Source: Lineus longissimus
Taxonomy: Eukaryota > Nemertea > Pilidiophora > Heteronemertea > Lineidae
Assembly (NCBI RefSeq): GCF_910592395.1
Contig: NC_088317.1
Span: 11,100,001-11,164,000 of the forward strand
Reading direction: 5' to 3'
DNA length: 64,000 nucleotides
In this document: positions 1 through 11,400 of the stretch, piece after piece
How the letters are laid out: every line of letters starts with the position of its first letter
Position numbering within the stretch: the stretch's first letter is position 1
Notes under the pieces: generated by a model
Told to the model about the DNA's origin: nothing
What the model saw: the letters and a program-made list of their open reading frames with translations, nothing else
The model's database searches: none
Position numbers and translations under genes: made by a program

Positions 1-182
1 CAGTCATTTGAAAGTCAGTATAGTCTTCAAAGGTCAGGTGGGCGCGTCGATTATAATAATAATATACAATGTATAATAATGATCACAATATTGAAGATAA
101 GAAGAAGAATTCCCAAGCTTGTTGGCTTGGGAAGCCTAGTGATTCACCTTCCCTAAAGAATGCATAAGATTCGAGACATGTC

Positions 183-405
183 CATTAAAGGGGCACTATA
201 GGCAGCATCTTGGTAGGCAACATAAAGTTACACAAAGTAGCCAGTGAGTCTCTCACCTCTCACAGTTTGTCCTAACCTAGTCACGCCTGTAACAGGGATA
301 CATTCAGTGATGAATCAAATAAGACCTAATGCCCTTACTCTGTTTATAAGTCAGCTAAAGTTGGCCAATTTGACCCCCTGCTCCTACATAGTCCCCCTTT
401 AATAG
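183..405 (+). mobile_element. Small inverted-repeat element (family R1, MITE-like)
   Basis: The left end ATTAAAGGGGCACTAT is mirrored by CATAGTCCCCCTTTAAT at the right end, giving imperfect terminal inverted repeats around a non-coding ~220-bp body. The body contains the family motif TAGGTAGGCAAGATAAAG in variant form. Related copies lie at 406-610, 40441-40590, 40948-41130 and, reversed, 41640-41723. A TTAA target duplication is possible but cannot be separated from the repeat ends. Confidence 0.55.
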
Positions 406-610
406 TAAACTATAGGCAACAGCTAGGTAGGCAAGATAAAGTTACACAAAGTCGCCAATAAGGGTCTCTCACACAACAGTATGTTGAAACTATGCACACG
501 TGTTCGAGTGAGTGATAAATCTAACTCCTCCCCCCCCCCCCCCCCCCCCACCCCAACCCACCCCACCCAAACGAACGGCCACCCCTTTAAAGGGAGACTA
601 TATAAGCCAC
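406..610 (+). repeat. Partial R1 copies around a poly-C run
   Basis: A second R1 start (ACTATAGGCAACAGC, then GGTAGGCAAGATAAAG) follows directly on the first. It is interrupted by a run of about 20 C at 530-549, and another R1-like end (AAAGGGAGACTATA) lies at about 594. No gene is supported; an apparent proline-rich frame here is simply the C run. Confidence 0.45.
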
Positions 611-840
611 TCGTACTCGTATGGTTTTTGCAGGTCAGTCGTCAGTTGGAGTAGGTCTAGTTACTCAACGGTAATTCAGTACGTATTTCCGTAGTTGGCG
701 TACGCCTTTATTCCAATAATCCCAAGAACGGGCATCAGAGAAGCTAGGATAGCAGCCAACGCCATCTATAATTGTTCCAAGAAACCATGATCCAATGAAT
801 CGACCGCTATTTTGATATCGTCATTATGATCGCTCCGCCT

Positions 841-900
841 GTTCGCGTGGTGGCGTGGTGGTGGCGTGGTGCCCGTGGTGGCGTGGTGCAAATACCGCCT
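841..900 (+). repeat. GTGGTGGC-type minisatellite
   Basis: Short imperfect iterations of GGCGTGGTG lie just upstream of the first 127-bp direct repeat. Confidence 0.6.
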
Positions 901-910
901 GCCCGCTGTA

Positions 911-1037
911 TGGCCTAGGGTGGGTTAAAGTGGCGGAAAAGACGCTACTGGACGCCAATTCTGATTAGTGTGCTATGAGCGCGATCCACTGCAGCCAACT
1001 CTGGCGTCGAGCGGCGTTCAGTCGCGTTCAGTCTGAC
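911..1037 (+). repeat. 127-bp direct repeat, copy 1
   Basis: This 127-bp segment starts TGGCCTAGGGTGGG and ends CAGTCTGAC. It recurs at 1499-1625 in the same orientation with one visible difference (TTCAG versus TTTAG). The pair encloses about 460 bp with no convincing gene, which could suggest a miniature terminal-repeat element, but the ends are not clean TG...CA. Confidence 0.8.
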
Positions 1038-1498
1038 AATGTCAATGTACAATCATGCTTTTCAGTGCATTTTTTCAATTCAAATATCAACATGAATGAT
1101 GAATGGCAAGGGTGAGGGTGAGGGCCCGGGTGAGGGAGAGCCCTTGCCCAACCAAATTCCATTCTCCATTATGCCTCGCGTGCGTCGTCAGTCCCGATGA
1201 TAACTGTTATGTCTTGATATACTTCATGTGCCTGTGCCAGCTAACGCGCATTAGTATTTCATGCGCCTGTGTAATATTGGTACTTCTGTTGTGTGTTGCT
1301 TAATAAATAGTTTGTTCAAGAAGCCGATTCGTAGATTGTTTCTGTGGCCTTCACAGGCCTACATAGGAACACAACAATAACCTGAAGTCAGTGAAGATGC
1401 CAAATTCCGACTGAAGCTGACGCCAAAAGGCGTCACAGTCGAAGTATCAAGCACTAGTTAGATGCAATTCAGGGATGCAACGGGAGGGTCGCGCTGCA

Positions 1499-1625
1499 TG
1501 GCCTAGGGTGGGTTAAAGTGGCGGAAAAGACGCTACTGGACGCCAATTCTGATTAGTGTGCTATGAGCGCGATCCACTGCAGCCAACTCTGGCGTCGAGC
1601 GGCGTTCAGTCGCGTTTAGTCTGAC
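1499..1625 (+). repeat. 127-bp direct repeat, copy 2
   Basis: Partner of the 911-1037 segment, almost identical and in the same orientation. Confidence 0.8.
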
Positions 1626-2711
1626 GCGTCTTGCCGCCGAAGTTGGCGTCCAGTGTAAGCATGGAGTCTGTCAAAGGGGATATAATGGGGAAAACTACGC
1701 ACTCAAATTAAGTCGGTAGATGTACCTGCGTATGGTTCTTGATGAATATACATTTAAGGCAGGCCCATTATAGGGTGATTAATTGGCCATTTTCAGGTGA
1801 AACGAACCCGGGCACGAACCTAGACTAAGCAAACCACTCGCGACAACCTATCAACAGTTCAAAGTTAGACTTAGAGCAAAGACCATAGAAAAGAGAGACT
1901 CTGCTTAGAGTAACTAGGCTATTGCCGTATCACTGTACTGCGGAATGTATGGCAGACTGCAGGCCTTGCTTGTACATCATTCGTTTTTTTCATCCAGACA
2001 GTTAACACTTTTGGTGGTTTCATTTCACACCTTCCTTTCTGCGGAGATTAGTTAATTGCTAGTCATGCGCCTGGGCCTGGGTGCGCTTGGATAAAGACTT
2101 TTCTTTTTGTTATCCCCGTTGTTCTCCACCTGTCATTATGTAATCCTTTGTTACTCATATCAGCCTGGTATGACTGGTAACCCACTGTCTAGGCTATAGC
2201 TATGCTGGACCTCAATTATAGAGGCCCTCTCGTTTTACGAAGTCTAATATTAAAAACCTAGATGTTGTAGATGCAACACTTTTAATCAAAGAATATTATT
2301 CTTGGTGTATTACCCATCCGCATATTTCCCTACCTTCAATTGACGAAGGAGTAATAGAACTAACTGCATGCTTAAAAAATGTTGACGACATCCGCAAAAG
2401 GCAAGGCGATAGAAGCTTTGTAAACACAGGTCTGTCCATAGAGTAACTAAACTCTAAGGTCTGTTGAATGTTCTTTTCATATCTGAAGAAAACACAGTAC
2501 GTATCGTTGCCCCTGCGAGTAGGGGCAATGCCGAAAACATATCAATTACTCTTGACAGCTAATTCGCATATTCCTTTGCACCCAATAGCATGTTTATAAA
2601 TTAAGGAATATAAGCCATTGTAGTCACATAATTCACACAAGCCAAAATAATGACTTTTCAAATATTCAGAGATGACTAAGAATAGAACAGTTACTGTTGG
2701 AACTAGGGTGT
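1626..2711. other. Unassigned intergenic DNA
   Basis: I see no supported gene, repeat or RNA in this stretch. Reading frames are short and lack domain-like content. Confidence 0.5.
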
Positions 2712-2808
2712 CTACAAAACCAAGACCCGAGACCTACAAAACCAAGACTCCCCACCTACAAAACCAAGATCTACAAAACCAAGACCCCCACCTACAAAAC
2801 CAAGGCTA
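2712..2808 (+). repeat. Minisatellite, CTACAAAACCAAGA units
   Basis: About five imperfect copies of a 14- to 20-bp unit built on CTACAAAACCAAGA. The short minus-strand frame across it (GFVDLGFVGG type) is a by-product of the repeat. Confidence 0.75.
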
Positions 2809-3249
2809 TTGGGCAAATTGCAATGCCAAATGCACTGCACTGTGAGGAATTTCCAGCAAACATGAATCTTTAATTTCAATATTCTTCTATTTGTATCAAA
2901 ATCTGTTTCTAAGATCGACAAATAATTCCCGCCAAAAAACTTGTAAAATTTCTCGCCCAGCAGCATGGTTTGTCTTAGCACCGATAGAGGCCCCTCGGGT
3001 TTGAAGTTTATGATGCGGGTGACGTGAGCAAACCTCCCTCACTTTTCGGATGTTGTTTGGGCCGGGTGACTTCATGACTTTCGTTACTTCATAGTGGTTA
3101 CTCTTTCGTTCTTGCACTGGCAATTTCGAATTATGTCACGTAACCATTAGACTCACACTTGTTAAATTGTGTTGCACTACTACTATCCACCTGTTGTTGT
3201 GTGAGTTAGGATTCTGTAACGTTGTCGTTAGGCGCCTGTAGCCATTCCA

Positions 3250-5238
3250 TGGTAGTTGATAAAGTATGGAATTAGTGAAACCTTGGAAACACTGATAAAC
3301 CGGTAGTTGATAAAGCTTGGAATCAGTGAAACCTTGGAACCAGTGATAAACCTTGGAATCAGTCCTAAAAATGCATAAAAACATGAAATAATGCCATTCG
3401 AACCTAACGTGGTTACGAATCAACATTTGGAGCTTATTCTTACATGATCAGATCGGAATTTTATGGTAATTTAGAAATCTGTCGCATATCCGATTCAATA
3501 GTCTATATTTTAAAACAACCCAGTTGTACCTCGCCTCCAGTGTACAGTACTGATCTCCCAAATATGGGAAGACACGCCCACCACACACCCATAATATGGA
3601 CCAATAGCGCTCCGCTTATAAATACGCCACCACCACACGGGGCCTTTTCGGTCAGACGAGTTGCTTGGGAAGTTGGGGGCCTGTCATGCATTATGCATGG
3701 ATAAGGTTGACGACTATGTCTAGGCCTGATTGTCTATGATTGACTGATATTTTATAACAAACGATGAATAAAAGAAGCCTAGTCACGTATGTTTATTACC
3801 GAAGTTTGCGGATGAAAATTTCCTTCGCCGTGAGCGATTTCTTACATCTTCCAGTACGCATCGAGGGATGCAGAGATCTTTGTGACGTCACCAGTTCTAA
3901 GCGGGTTTTTTTATTCACGTGTGTGTTTGTCCTATGATCTCGTGCATCTAGTACCGAGCATAATACTTTATCGTCTATGGAATACAAAACAATCATAAAA
4001 ACTAATTTTTGCTTCCATTGAAGAGAAATAAAATATTTTAACGACCACAGCGCATTGCCAATTGATGACGTCATCCTCCACATTAAAAATGTTGGCTTCT
4101 GAACTAACTGGCAAATTGCTATCAATAAAGTCAGCTGGGACGAGACTGTCAGTTGGGAGGGTATAAATCGTGGAAGGAACGCACCCGATTTCCCGCGCTA
4201 TTTGCACAGTGATTCCATGGTTTACATTGAATATTCCAAGGTTTATCAGTGTTTCCAAGGTTTCACTAATTCCATACTTTATCAACTACCTGATAAACCT
4301 TGTAATATTCAATGTAAACCATGGAATCACTGTGCAAATAGCGCGGGAAATCGGGTGCGTTCCTTCCACGATTTATACCCTCCCAACTGACAGTCTCGTC
4401 CCAGCTGACTTTATTGATAGCAATTTGCCAGTTAGTTCAGAAGCCAACATTTTTAATGTGGAGGATGACGTCATCAATTGGCAATGCGCTGTGGTCGTTA
4501 AAATATTTTATTTCTCTTCAATGGAAGCAAAAATTAGTTTTTATGATTGTTTTGTATTCCATAGACGATAAAATATTATGCTCGGTACTAGATGCACGAG
4601 ATCATAGGACAAACACACACGTGAATAAAAAAACCGCTTAGAACTGGTGACATCACGAAAAGATATCTACATCCCTCGATGTGCAGGCCTACATGAAGAT
4701 GTACGAAATCGCTCACAGCGAAGGAATTTGTTCACATTTTTCATCTCCAAACCCTTCCAAAACCTTCGGTAATAAACCTTCATCTCCGTTTCTTGTCATG
4801 TATAAGGTGATGTACGGATAAGTGCCAGCCGGTACTGCATGATGTAGTCAATCTTCTCTGTATCACCCTGTATGATAACACCGCTCCGTAGCTCAAGAAA
4901 TAGGCCCCGTGTGGTGGCGTAGTAAGCGGAGCGCTGATTGGTCCATATTATGGGTGTGTCGTGACGTGAATGCCCATATTTGGGAGATCAGTAATGTACA
5001 CTGGAGGCGAGGTATGACTGGGTTGTTCTAAAATATAGATTGTTGAATCGGATATGCGACTGATTTCTAAACTACCGTCAAATTCCGATCTGATCATGTA
5101 AAAATAATCTCCAAATATTGATTCGTAACCACCTTAGATTCCAATGGCATTATTTCATGTTTTTATGCATTTTTAGGACTGATTCCGAGGTTTATCACTG
5201 GTTCCAAGGTTTCACTGATTCCAAGCTTTATCAACTAC
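3250..5238. mobile_element. Foldback element with ~1-kb inverted arms
   Basis: The left arm (about 3250-4252) and right arm (about 4291-5238) are reverse complements of each other with moderate divergence. They meet around a ~40-bp spacer near 4253-4290. The outer ends share GGTAGTTGATAAAGC / GCTTTATCAACTACC and internal sub-repeats of the type GATAAACCTTGGAATCAGTG. Both arms hold mirrored CRE-like TGACGTCA or variant sites and a TATAAA-containing segment in the left arm. The mirrored reading frames (about 105 residues each way from 4285 and 4170) are translations of the palindrome, not genes. The class is a foldback or palindromic MITE; no transposase is seen. Confidence 0.8.
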
Positions 5239-5314
5239 CCCTATCCATGACCATGTACATCGCCGGGGTACATCGAGTACCTGGCGCGGCGTGTGTACAA
5301 TACATACATAACAC

Positions 5315-5344
5315 CATGGAGGTATTATTAATAATACCTCCATG
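5315..5344. repeat. Perfect 30-bp palindrome
   Basis: CATGGAGGTATTATT is followed immediately by its exact reverse complement. A related palindrome with the same CATGGAGGTAT ends lies at 31006-31043. Confidence 0.9.
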
Positions 5345-6194
5345 ATAACACTAACACGGGGCGGTGTAAATAGAAAATAGTCCCTTGATCATAGAGTCCC
5401 CAAGCAAATGGTAGAATGATTAACCCCCGTGATTTTGACGTGTGCTTCAACAATCATTCTCACCCTCCTTCATGCCGACAGCATGATACCTATTTTAATC
5501 GATGCAGTAGGTCGAGTCGTCTGCTTCTTATCGATAATTTTTCCGTAATCATTGTAATGTTTTGACGATTTTGGGGGTTTTATGAATTTTTGTAGCCTTA
5601 ATATCACAGGTACATGTAAGGAGGGGGTAGTAAGATTAGATGATGTTTTGGCTAAAACAAAGGTGTGTTACTTCTAAAATAATCACAATTTTAGCTCGGA
5701 TGAGGAAAGTGACTTGAAGCCAACATTCCAATGCTGTTTTATTATGTAGGTGTACTCAGCAGTCTGGGCTGGCGAAGGGTGTAGTAGGAGGTTGGGGGGT
5801 CAATTCTATGCCTATGGATGTATTGTAGGCCTAGGGGGTCAGGATCCTGGCTTTAACCCCCTTGTACAAGCAAAATTAGGCCTACAAGGCTAGCTGCATT
5901 ACCATTTCCATTCATAAAGCCCTGGTGTGGCAATTATAGCCCTCAATCTGGGTAATAAAAATAATGTCTGGGTAATAAGAATAATGTCTGAGGACGTGAG
6001 GTGTCGAGCGGGGGGGGGGGGGGGGGGGTCTTCAGTTTAGCCTGATCATCACTAAAATTAGCCACCAGCTGTCACTATGCATGTACTGCAAATTTTCTCT
6101 CAGGTTTGTTCTACCATGCATATTCACCAATCTGTGACAAAAAACAGAGGTTGAAATTTATCTCAATTCTGAGTGAAATCATAGGAAATCATGA
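5345..6194. other. Unassigned DNA with a poly-G run
   Basis: No gene is supported. A run of 19 G lies at 6010-6028 and a short doubled AATAATGTCTG motif lies just before it. Confidence 0.5.
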
Positions 6195-6250
6195 TTTTTA
6201 GCTCACCTCTTAGCAGAGGTGAGCTTATCCCATACCGTGGCGTCCGTCGT

Positions 6251-6312
<62 letters not shown>

Positions 6313-7329
6313 CGTCGTCCGTTAGCAGGGCACGTTTCGTAACTGTTAGAGCTATTGAGTTGAAACTTGGTACACATGTACCCTTATGTAATGACACCTT
6401 GGAGACGAAGTTTCGGTCCGATTCGTTTCATGGTTTGGCCACCAGGGGGCCAAACGTTAAAAGTGAAAATATGCAATATCTCCCTTAATAGTAGTCGGGA
6501 AATTTTGAAAAAAATATGGTAGGTACTTCTAGCAAATGTGCATCATATATCCTCCGGGTTTTTGATTTGACCTCCTTTTCAAGGTCACAGAGGTCAAATG
6601 GTGTAAATTGGCCGTTAGGATGTAACGATGGCACGTTTCTAAACTGCAAAGACTATTGATACCAAATTTGGTACACATTTACCCATTAGTCAGGTGATCT
6701 CAGGGACCGAAGTTTGGTCCAATATGATTCACCACTTGACCACCAGGGGGCAAAATTCAAAAACCTTAAAAATGTGATTATTCCTTAACTTCTTGCCCGA
6801 TTGCCACCAATTTGATATCATGGGTACATCTAACCACCATACAGTATATGTCACACAGGTTTTTAATTTGACCTTCTTGTCAAGGTCACAAAGGTCAAAT
6901 GGCGTAAATTCGCCGTCAGGCCGTAACTATGGCACGTTTCTTAACTGCAATGACTATCGATCAAAAATTAGGTACACTTGTACCCCTTGGTCAGGTGATC
7001 TCAGGTACCGAAGTTTGGTGCGATCTGATTTGCCGTTTGGCCTCCAGGGAGGGGGCCAAATCCTAAATTCTTCAAAATGCCATTATTCCTAGTAACCACT
7101 TGCCCGATTGGCACCAATTTTATATCATAGGTACATCTAATTCTAACAACCATTCAATGTGTCACCCGGGTCTTCTTTGATTTGACCTACTTTTCAAGGT
7201 CACAGAGGTCGAATGTTATGTAAATTGGCCATTTTGGGGAAATTGTAATTGCTTGGACCTACATCAAACCTAACGCTACATGACACAATACCATGCTCTT
7301 TATCCATCTTTCCTCCACATGAGGTGAGC
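6195..7329 (+). mobile_element. Composite element 1: hairpin, (CGT)n, ~300-bp units
   Basis: The 5' end is a perfect hairpin at 6201-6224 (GCTCACCTCT, loop TAGC, AGAGGTGAGC), followed by a (CGT)n microsatellite at about 6240-6315. Three diverged units of ~300 bp follow. In full form each unit has GGCACGTTTC, CCACCAGGGGGC and CAAGGTCACAGAGGTCAAAT blocks. The 3' end GAGGTGAGC at 7321-7329 repeats one strand of the 5' stem. No protein is encoded; the arginine-rich frames are the microsatellite. The layout recalls Helentron-associated (DINE-1/pearl-like) non-autonomous elements, but that class assignment is inference. Confidence 0.65.
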
Positions 7330-8061
7330 ACAATGGCCCTGGCCATTTCATTATCATATACCCTAAATGCACTGATCCGGCAGAGATGATCTGAAAAACA
7401 TCAAAATTTGCCACTAAAATTACATGCAAACTTATTAGTACCACCATGTACATGTGACTCCCTATTGGGCAGTACCCATTCACTTGTTCCCTGGGTACTC
7501 CCTGGGTACGAATGTTACCTGTTTAACTGTTGTTGTTTTTTTAATTCATGTCAAAAATTGGTGAAATTGAGAATTTTATTTACTTTGCTTTGAAAGCCAT
7601 TTTAGGGTGACTTTATACTGTCTCACATTACTTGGAGTTGGAGTGCCCATATGCCAGAGTTTGGTCTCATGTTCACAAGGGTTTCCGCCTTTGGCGCCTA
7701 TATTTTTGCTTAGCCCCTGTACAACTACAAGTGCTAAATGACTGGGTACATATTTAAAAGATTAGAGATCTGAAGAAACCCAAACAAGAAAATATGTCGC
7801 CCAGTTTGAGTTTTGTGAACTTATCCAACCCACAGGCACAGTCGAGGTTCTTGAAATCTGTTTTCAGCTCAGCAGCTGACTGCAAGATACATTAGATGTC
7901 CACTGCCAAAACTGTACCCCTTCACAGCTTCCCAATGGCCTAGAAAATAGAATACAAACCAAATATACATACCTCACGACCTGACACTAAAGAATATTGC
8001 TATTTTATGCTGAAAACCTTTTTTTGTTGGTTTTATATGAAGTCCTTTTTTACTCTTGCAG
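7330..8061. other. Upstream or intronic DNA before the first recognised exon
   Basis: No exon could be supported here. The first recognised exon needs a donor exon ending in phase 1 somewhere upstream, which was not found. A polypyrimidine tract and CAG acceptor end at 8061. Confidence 0.4.
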
Positions 8062-8406
8062 GCCAATACAGTAGACTCCGTGCCTCGGTAAATGGGCTAG
8101 CAACTGGATCGCAAGCACTTTTAAATGGACTATTGGACCATGCTGAAGCTGCCAGGCCACACAGTTATTCAACTGTGGTCCCAAGGTATGAGATCCCCTC
8201 CATGGCCATGGAAATAGGACAGCGATTCACTCGTGAGGTTGTTGAACAACCACGGAAGAAACGAAAGACCAGCAATAAAAAGAAAACTCACGACCGTGCT
8301 GGACGGCCGACTGCAACCGTCACCTTTCTTGTTACCTGCTATGATGACCCAGGAGCAGTGATGACGAATAATGTAGATTTGCCATTGCTGATTGAAAATG
8401 GTCTTG
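8062..8406 (+). CDS. HECT gene, first recognised exon
   Basis: 345 nt, starting after CAG in phase 1 and ending before GTAAGT in phase 1. It encodes about 114 residues with a basic, possibly nuclear-targeting stretch (RKKRKTSNKKK). The upstream partner exon was not found, so the start codon is unknown. Confidence 0.75.
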
Positions 8407-11400
8407 GTAAGTCCCATTACTACATTTTAAACTCGGTGTCCATCGTCTGACGTCCTTTTGCTGGGCAAGTTTTGTAGCTGTTAACCTGAGCCAGTGAAGT
8501 AAATCTACATAATCATGCCTTTGAATGTCATGTATCTTATGACCTTGTGACACTGCATGACGTTATAGTCACTGTTTGAAACTGGCTGTGGGTGGCACCT
8601 CTCTGCTGGTGGTGAATATTGTAAAGATTATCGATCGTATGAAGTATGATCCTCACAGAATTTTTTATTTGGGATCTGTTAATTGACTTTTATTCTCCAT
8701 GTGCACTAGGTGTCGAAACTTTGAAATTAAATGAAGAGGTTTATGATATTGGTCAGAGAAGAAAATGTAATTTTGGTTGGCCTCACTTTCAATGACGCCA
8801 TAAAGTTTTACCTACACGAAATGGGTAAATATTCTTCAGCCTCAAAAAGTCTTCAGCTGTGCCCTTGGGCCTTTTGTTAATTGAAAGCCTTCTGTCATGT
8901 CTGTCATTGTCTGTTTGACCAAATATTGTATTTTGTGGAATGGGAAAACTTTGACATTTCATGCGAAATGCAAACCCAAGGGAAGAACGGCATTTACCTG
9001 CCCTTGCTAATTTGGAACTGACGACAAATAGTAAATGTGGTTTCAACTTGACTATTCCCTACTTGTCCTACCATTAACCATGATGTTACCCGCCATGGCA
9101 TAATGAGTTGCATACATGTCGCTCTGATCTTGACAAGTTGAGATGGACTGGTTGTTTTTTTCACTATTGTCTGCCTCTTCTGAAATTTGAGTAGGCCTAC
9201 TGGTATGTTATTTTCTTCTTTCATCATAATATGTCTCGTCCTCATTTTGCTGTCACATACACAATGTAATTCGAAACTGTGGACAAAATAATGGTTGGTT
9301 TAAATTTTCTCTCTTTAAAACCTATCTTACATGTACCTAAGGTGCAGTGATCCGGTCATGCCGGTGGCGGTTGACTAGACATTGAAAAATTAAGAAATCG
9401 ATAAACTGATACTGTCTGTCGGTGTGTGCTGTGTCCCAGCTTAAACATATCATTGTGTTTACACCATTTGAAAATGCCAGTTCTGGCCCGGCTTATTTGC
9501 ATTTACATCTTTGAAATTTTTATATGGATTAGTTTAACCCAGCAAAGATCGTAGGGTCTGACCCCAGCAGGAATGTGAAATTTAAAGTTAAAACCTGAAA
9601 AAAATGTTGTGCTTTCTAGGATATTCTATTTCATTATGGTGTGAACAAAAAAGTTTGATTTTGGAACTAGGTTATGCCGGGTCAAATTTGTATGATGCAA
9701 AATACTGCTATCGTCTTCTTTGTCCCCCTCTTCATTTGGTGAGAGATTTTTTGTCAAAAGTGAAAATATAAATGCCTTTTAGTTTTAATCAATATTTTTG
9801 TGGTATTTCTAAGATGAAATCGTTTTATCTTTGTAGGTGCACCTCAATCAGAAATAACTAATTTGGGGCGTAGAGGGACTAAATTCCCCCTCAATCTGAC
9901 TGCAGAGGAGTTCCATGCAGCTTTGATAGCTCTGTTCCCTGCCGTCAACCTCATTAACTACCAGATCTGTCGGGCTGGTGTGTCGAAGCGATTGAGCACA
10001 ATGACAGGGAAAACTCCAAGTGAATTGAAAGGGGAGTTAGCAAGTCGCTCTACCAGGTGTATCTACCTTGTCCCAGATAGGAAGATCACCTCCATTCCGG
10101 TAAGTGTTTGGATTTGGATTTTTCCTTGCTTTAGGTTTGTTTTCTGAGTCTTTGGATGAGGGCTTCATGTCGATCTGTTGGAGTTGGGCGAAGGTTTGCC
10201 ATCTTCACCGCAGAGTCCAGAGGATCGGTGTCAGACAGTGCTACACTAGTCCCTGTGCATTATCTTCCATGCCATCATAGCATGCAGTTAACAATGGGCT
10301 CGTGGGTGACGCAGGAGACTAGTGCTGACCTGGCTGAAATAGTTCATAATTTGTGCACTAATTGGGTTTAGAAAAAGACTGGCACATCGCAAGGCTCTTT
10401 CCCTATTTTTGCGTGCACAAGCCACATCTGTGCCTACCTATGGGAGGTTATATCGACGGACATCAACAACCAGAGCTCTTGTAGAAAGCCATGGTACTGA
10501 CACACTATGAATTGCTGCTGTCTTTGCCATTGCAACCACTTCTGGACCCAGATCGATGCGGTGCTTCCCTTTTGGCTTTCAGCGCCCCCTCCCCAGTCAG
10601 CCATTTGCGTGCTCCAGTTTTATTGGGTCAGGGTCATTCTGATCAAAACTAGGGTGTAAATTCCCCTAGAAAATGATAAAAAGAGTACTTTTTCAGAAAG
10701 ATTTCTTGTAACTCAGCCACTCACGGCACAGTTGTCAGTACAGTTCACCTGATTGGTTGGCAATGTGCCAAAGTAGTGTTGTTGCAGTCGTTATTCAGCC
10801 ACTGCTCAAGGCTCTCGTGTTGGCAGTGCTTAGCATGGTATAGTGCGTTTTGTGGGAAACGACATTTTGCCCCCTGCCCCCCCCCCCTCTTCTCTCGGAC
10901 AACGTGACTGGCTTCTATATGCTATGCGCTCACATTACATTTTATGTTTTGGTTTTTTTTAATTTTCCAGGATGCGTTATTATACAATCATAAAAGAAGT
11001 GCCACACCTGTGAATGGAGTTGTTGTTACAGTAAGTGCATTTTTTATTGTGTCATCAGTACACTTGTAGATTGTATAGTGGAGTTTCCCTCAACCTCTGT
11101 TGTCGTGCCTGTGGACTACAATCAAACAGAGCTTATTACCCATCTGGAGTATAAAAGGTTGCGTTAAACAGGTAACCTTGTCATTTGCTCTTTGGCAGGA
11201 CAGTGATAGGTTAGCACTGTGTATCATGCTATGCATTATGGAACTATGCACTAGAAGCTACCTGGATGAGTCATTGGTCGAGCCCAGGGCTCGAGAGTTG
11301 GGGGTTAAACCGCAAAGTCGATTCTTTGTAGTTGACGCAGCACATTTTTTTGTGCTGTTCCTGGAGCTTGATAACCAATCCCCAACTCAACAAAGTTGAG

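Noticed and set aside
512-694. A proline-rich small protein
   Set aside because: The prolines come from a run of about 20 C; there is no supporting signal.
4170-4571. A 133-residue plus-strand frame repeated on the minus strand
   Set aside because: It is the foldback palindrome read from both sides; no domain and no splice context.
6203-6488. Arginine-rich proteins on both strands
   Set aside because: They are translations of the (CGT)n microsatellite in composite element 1.
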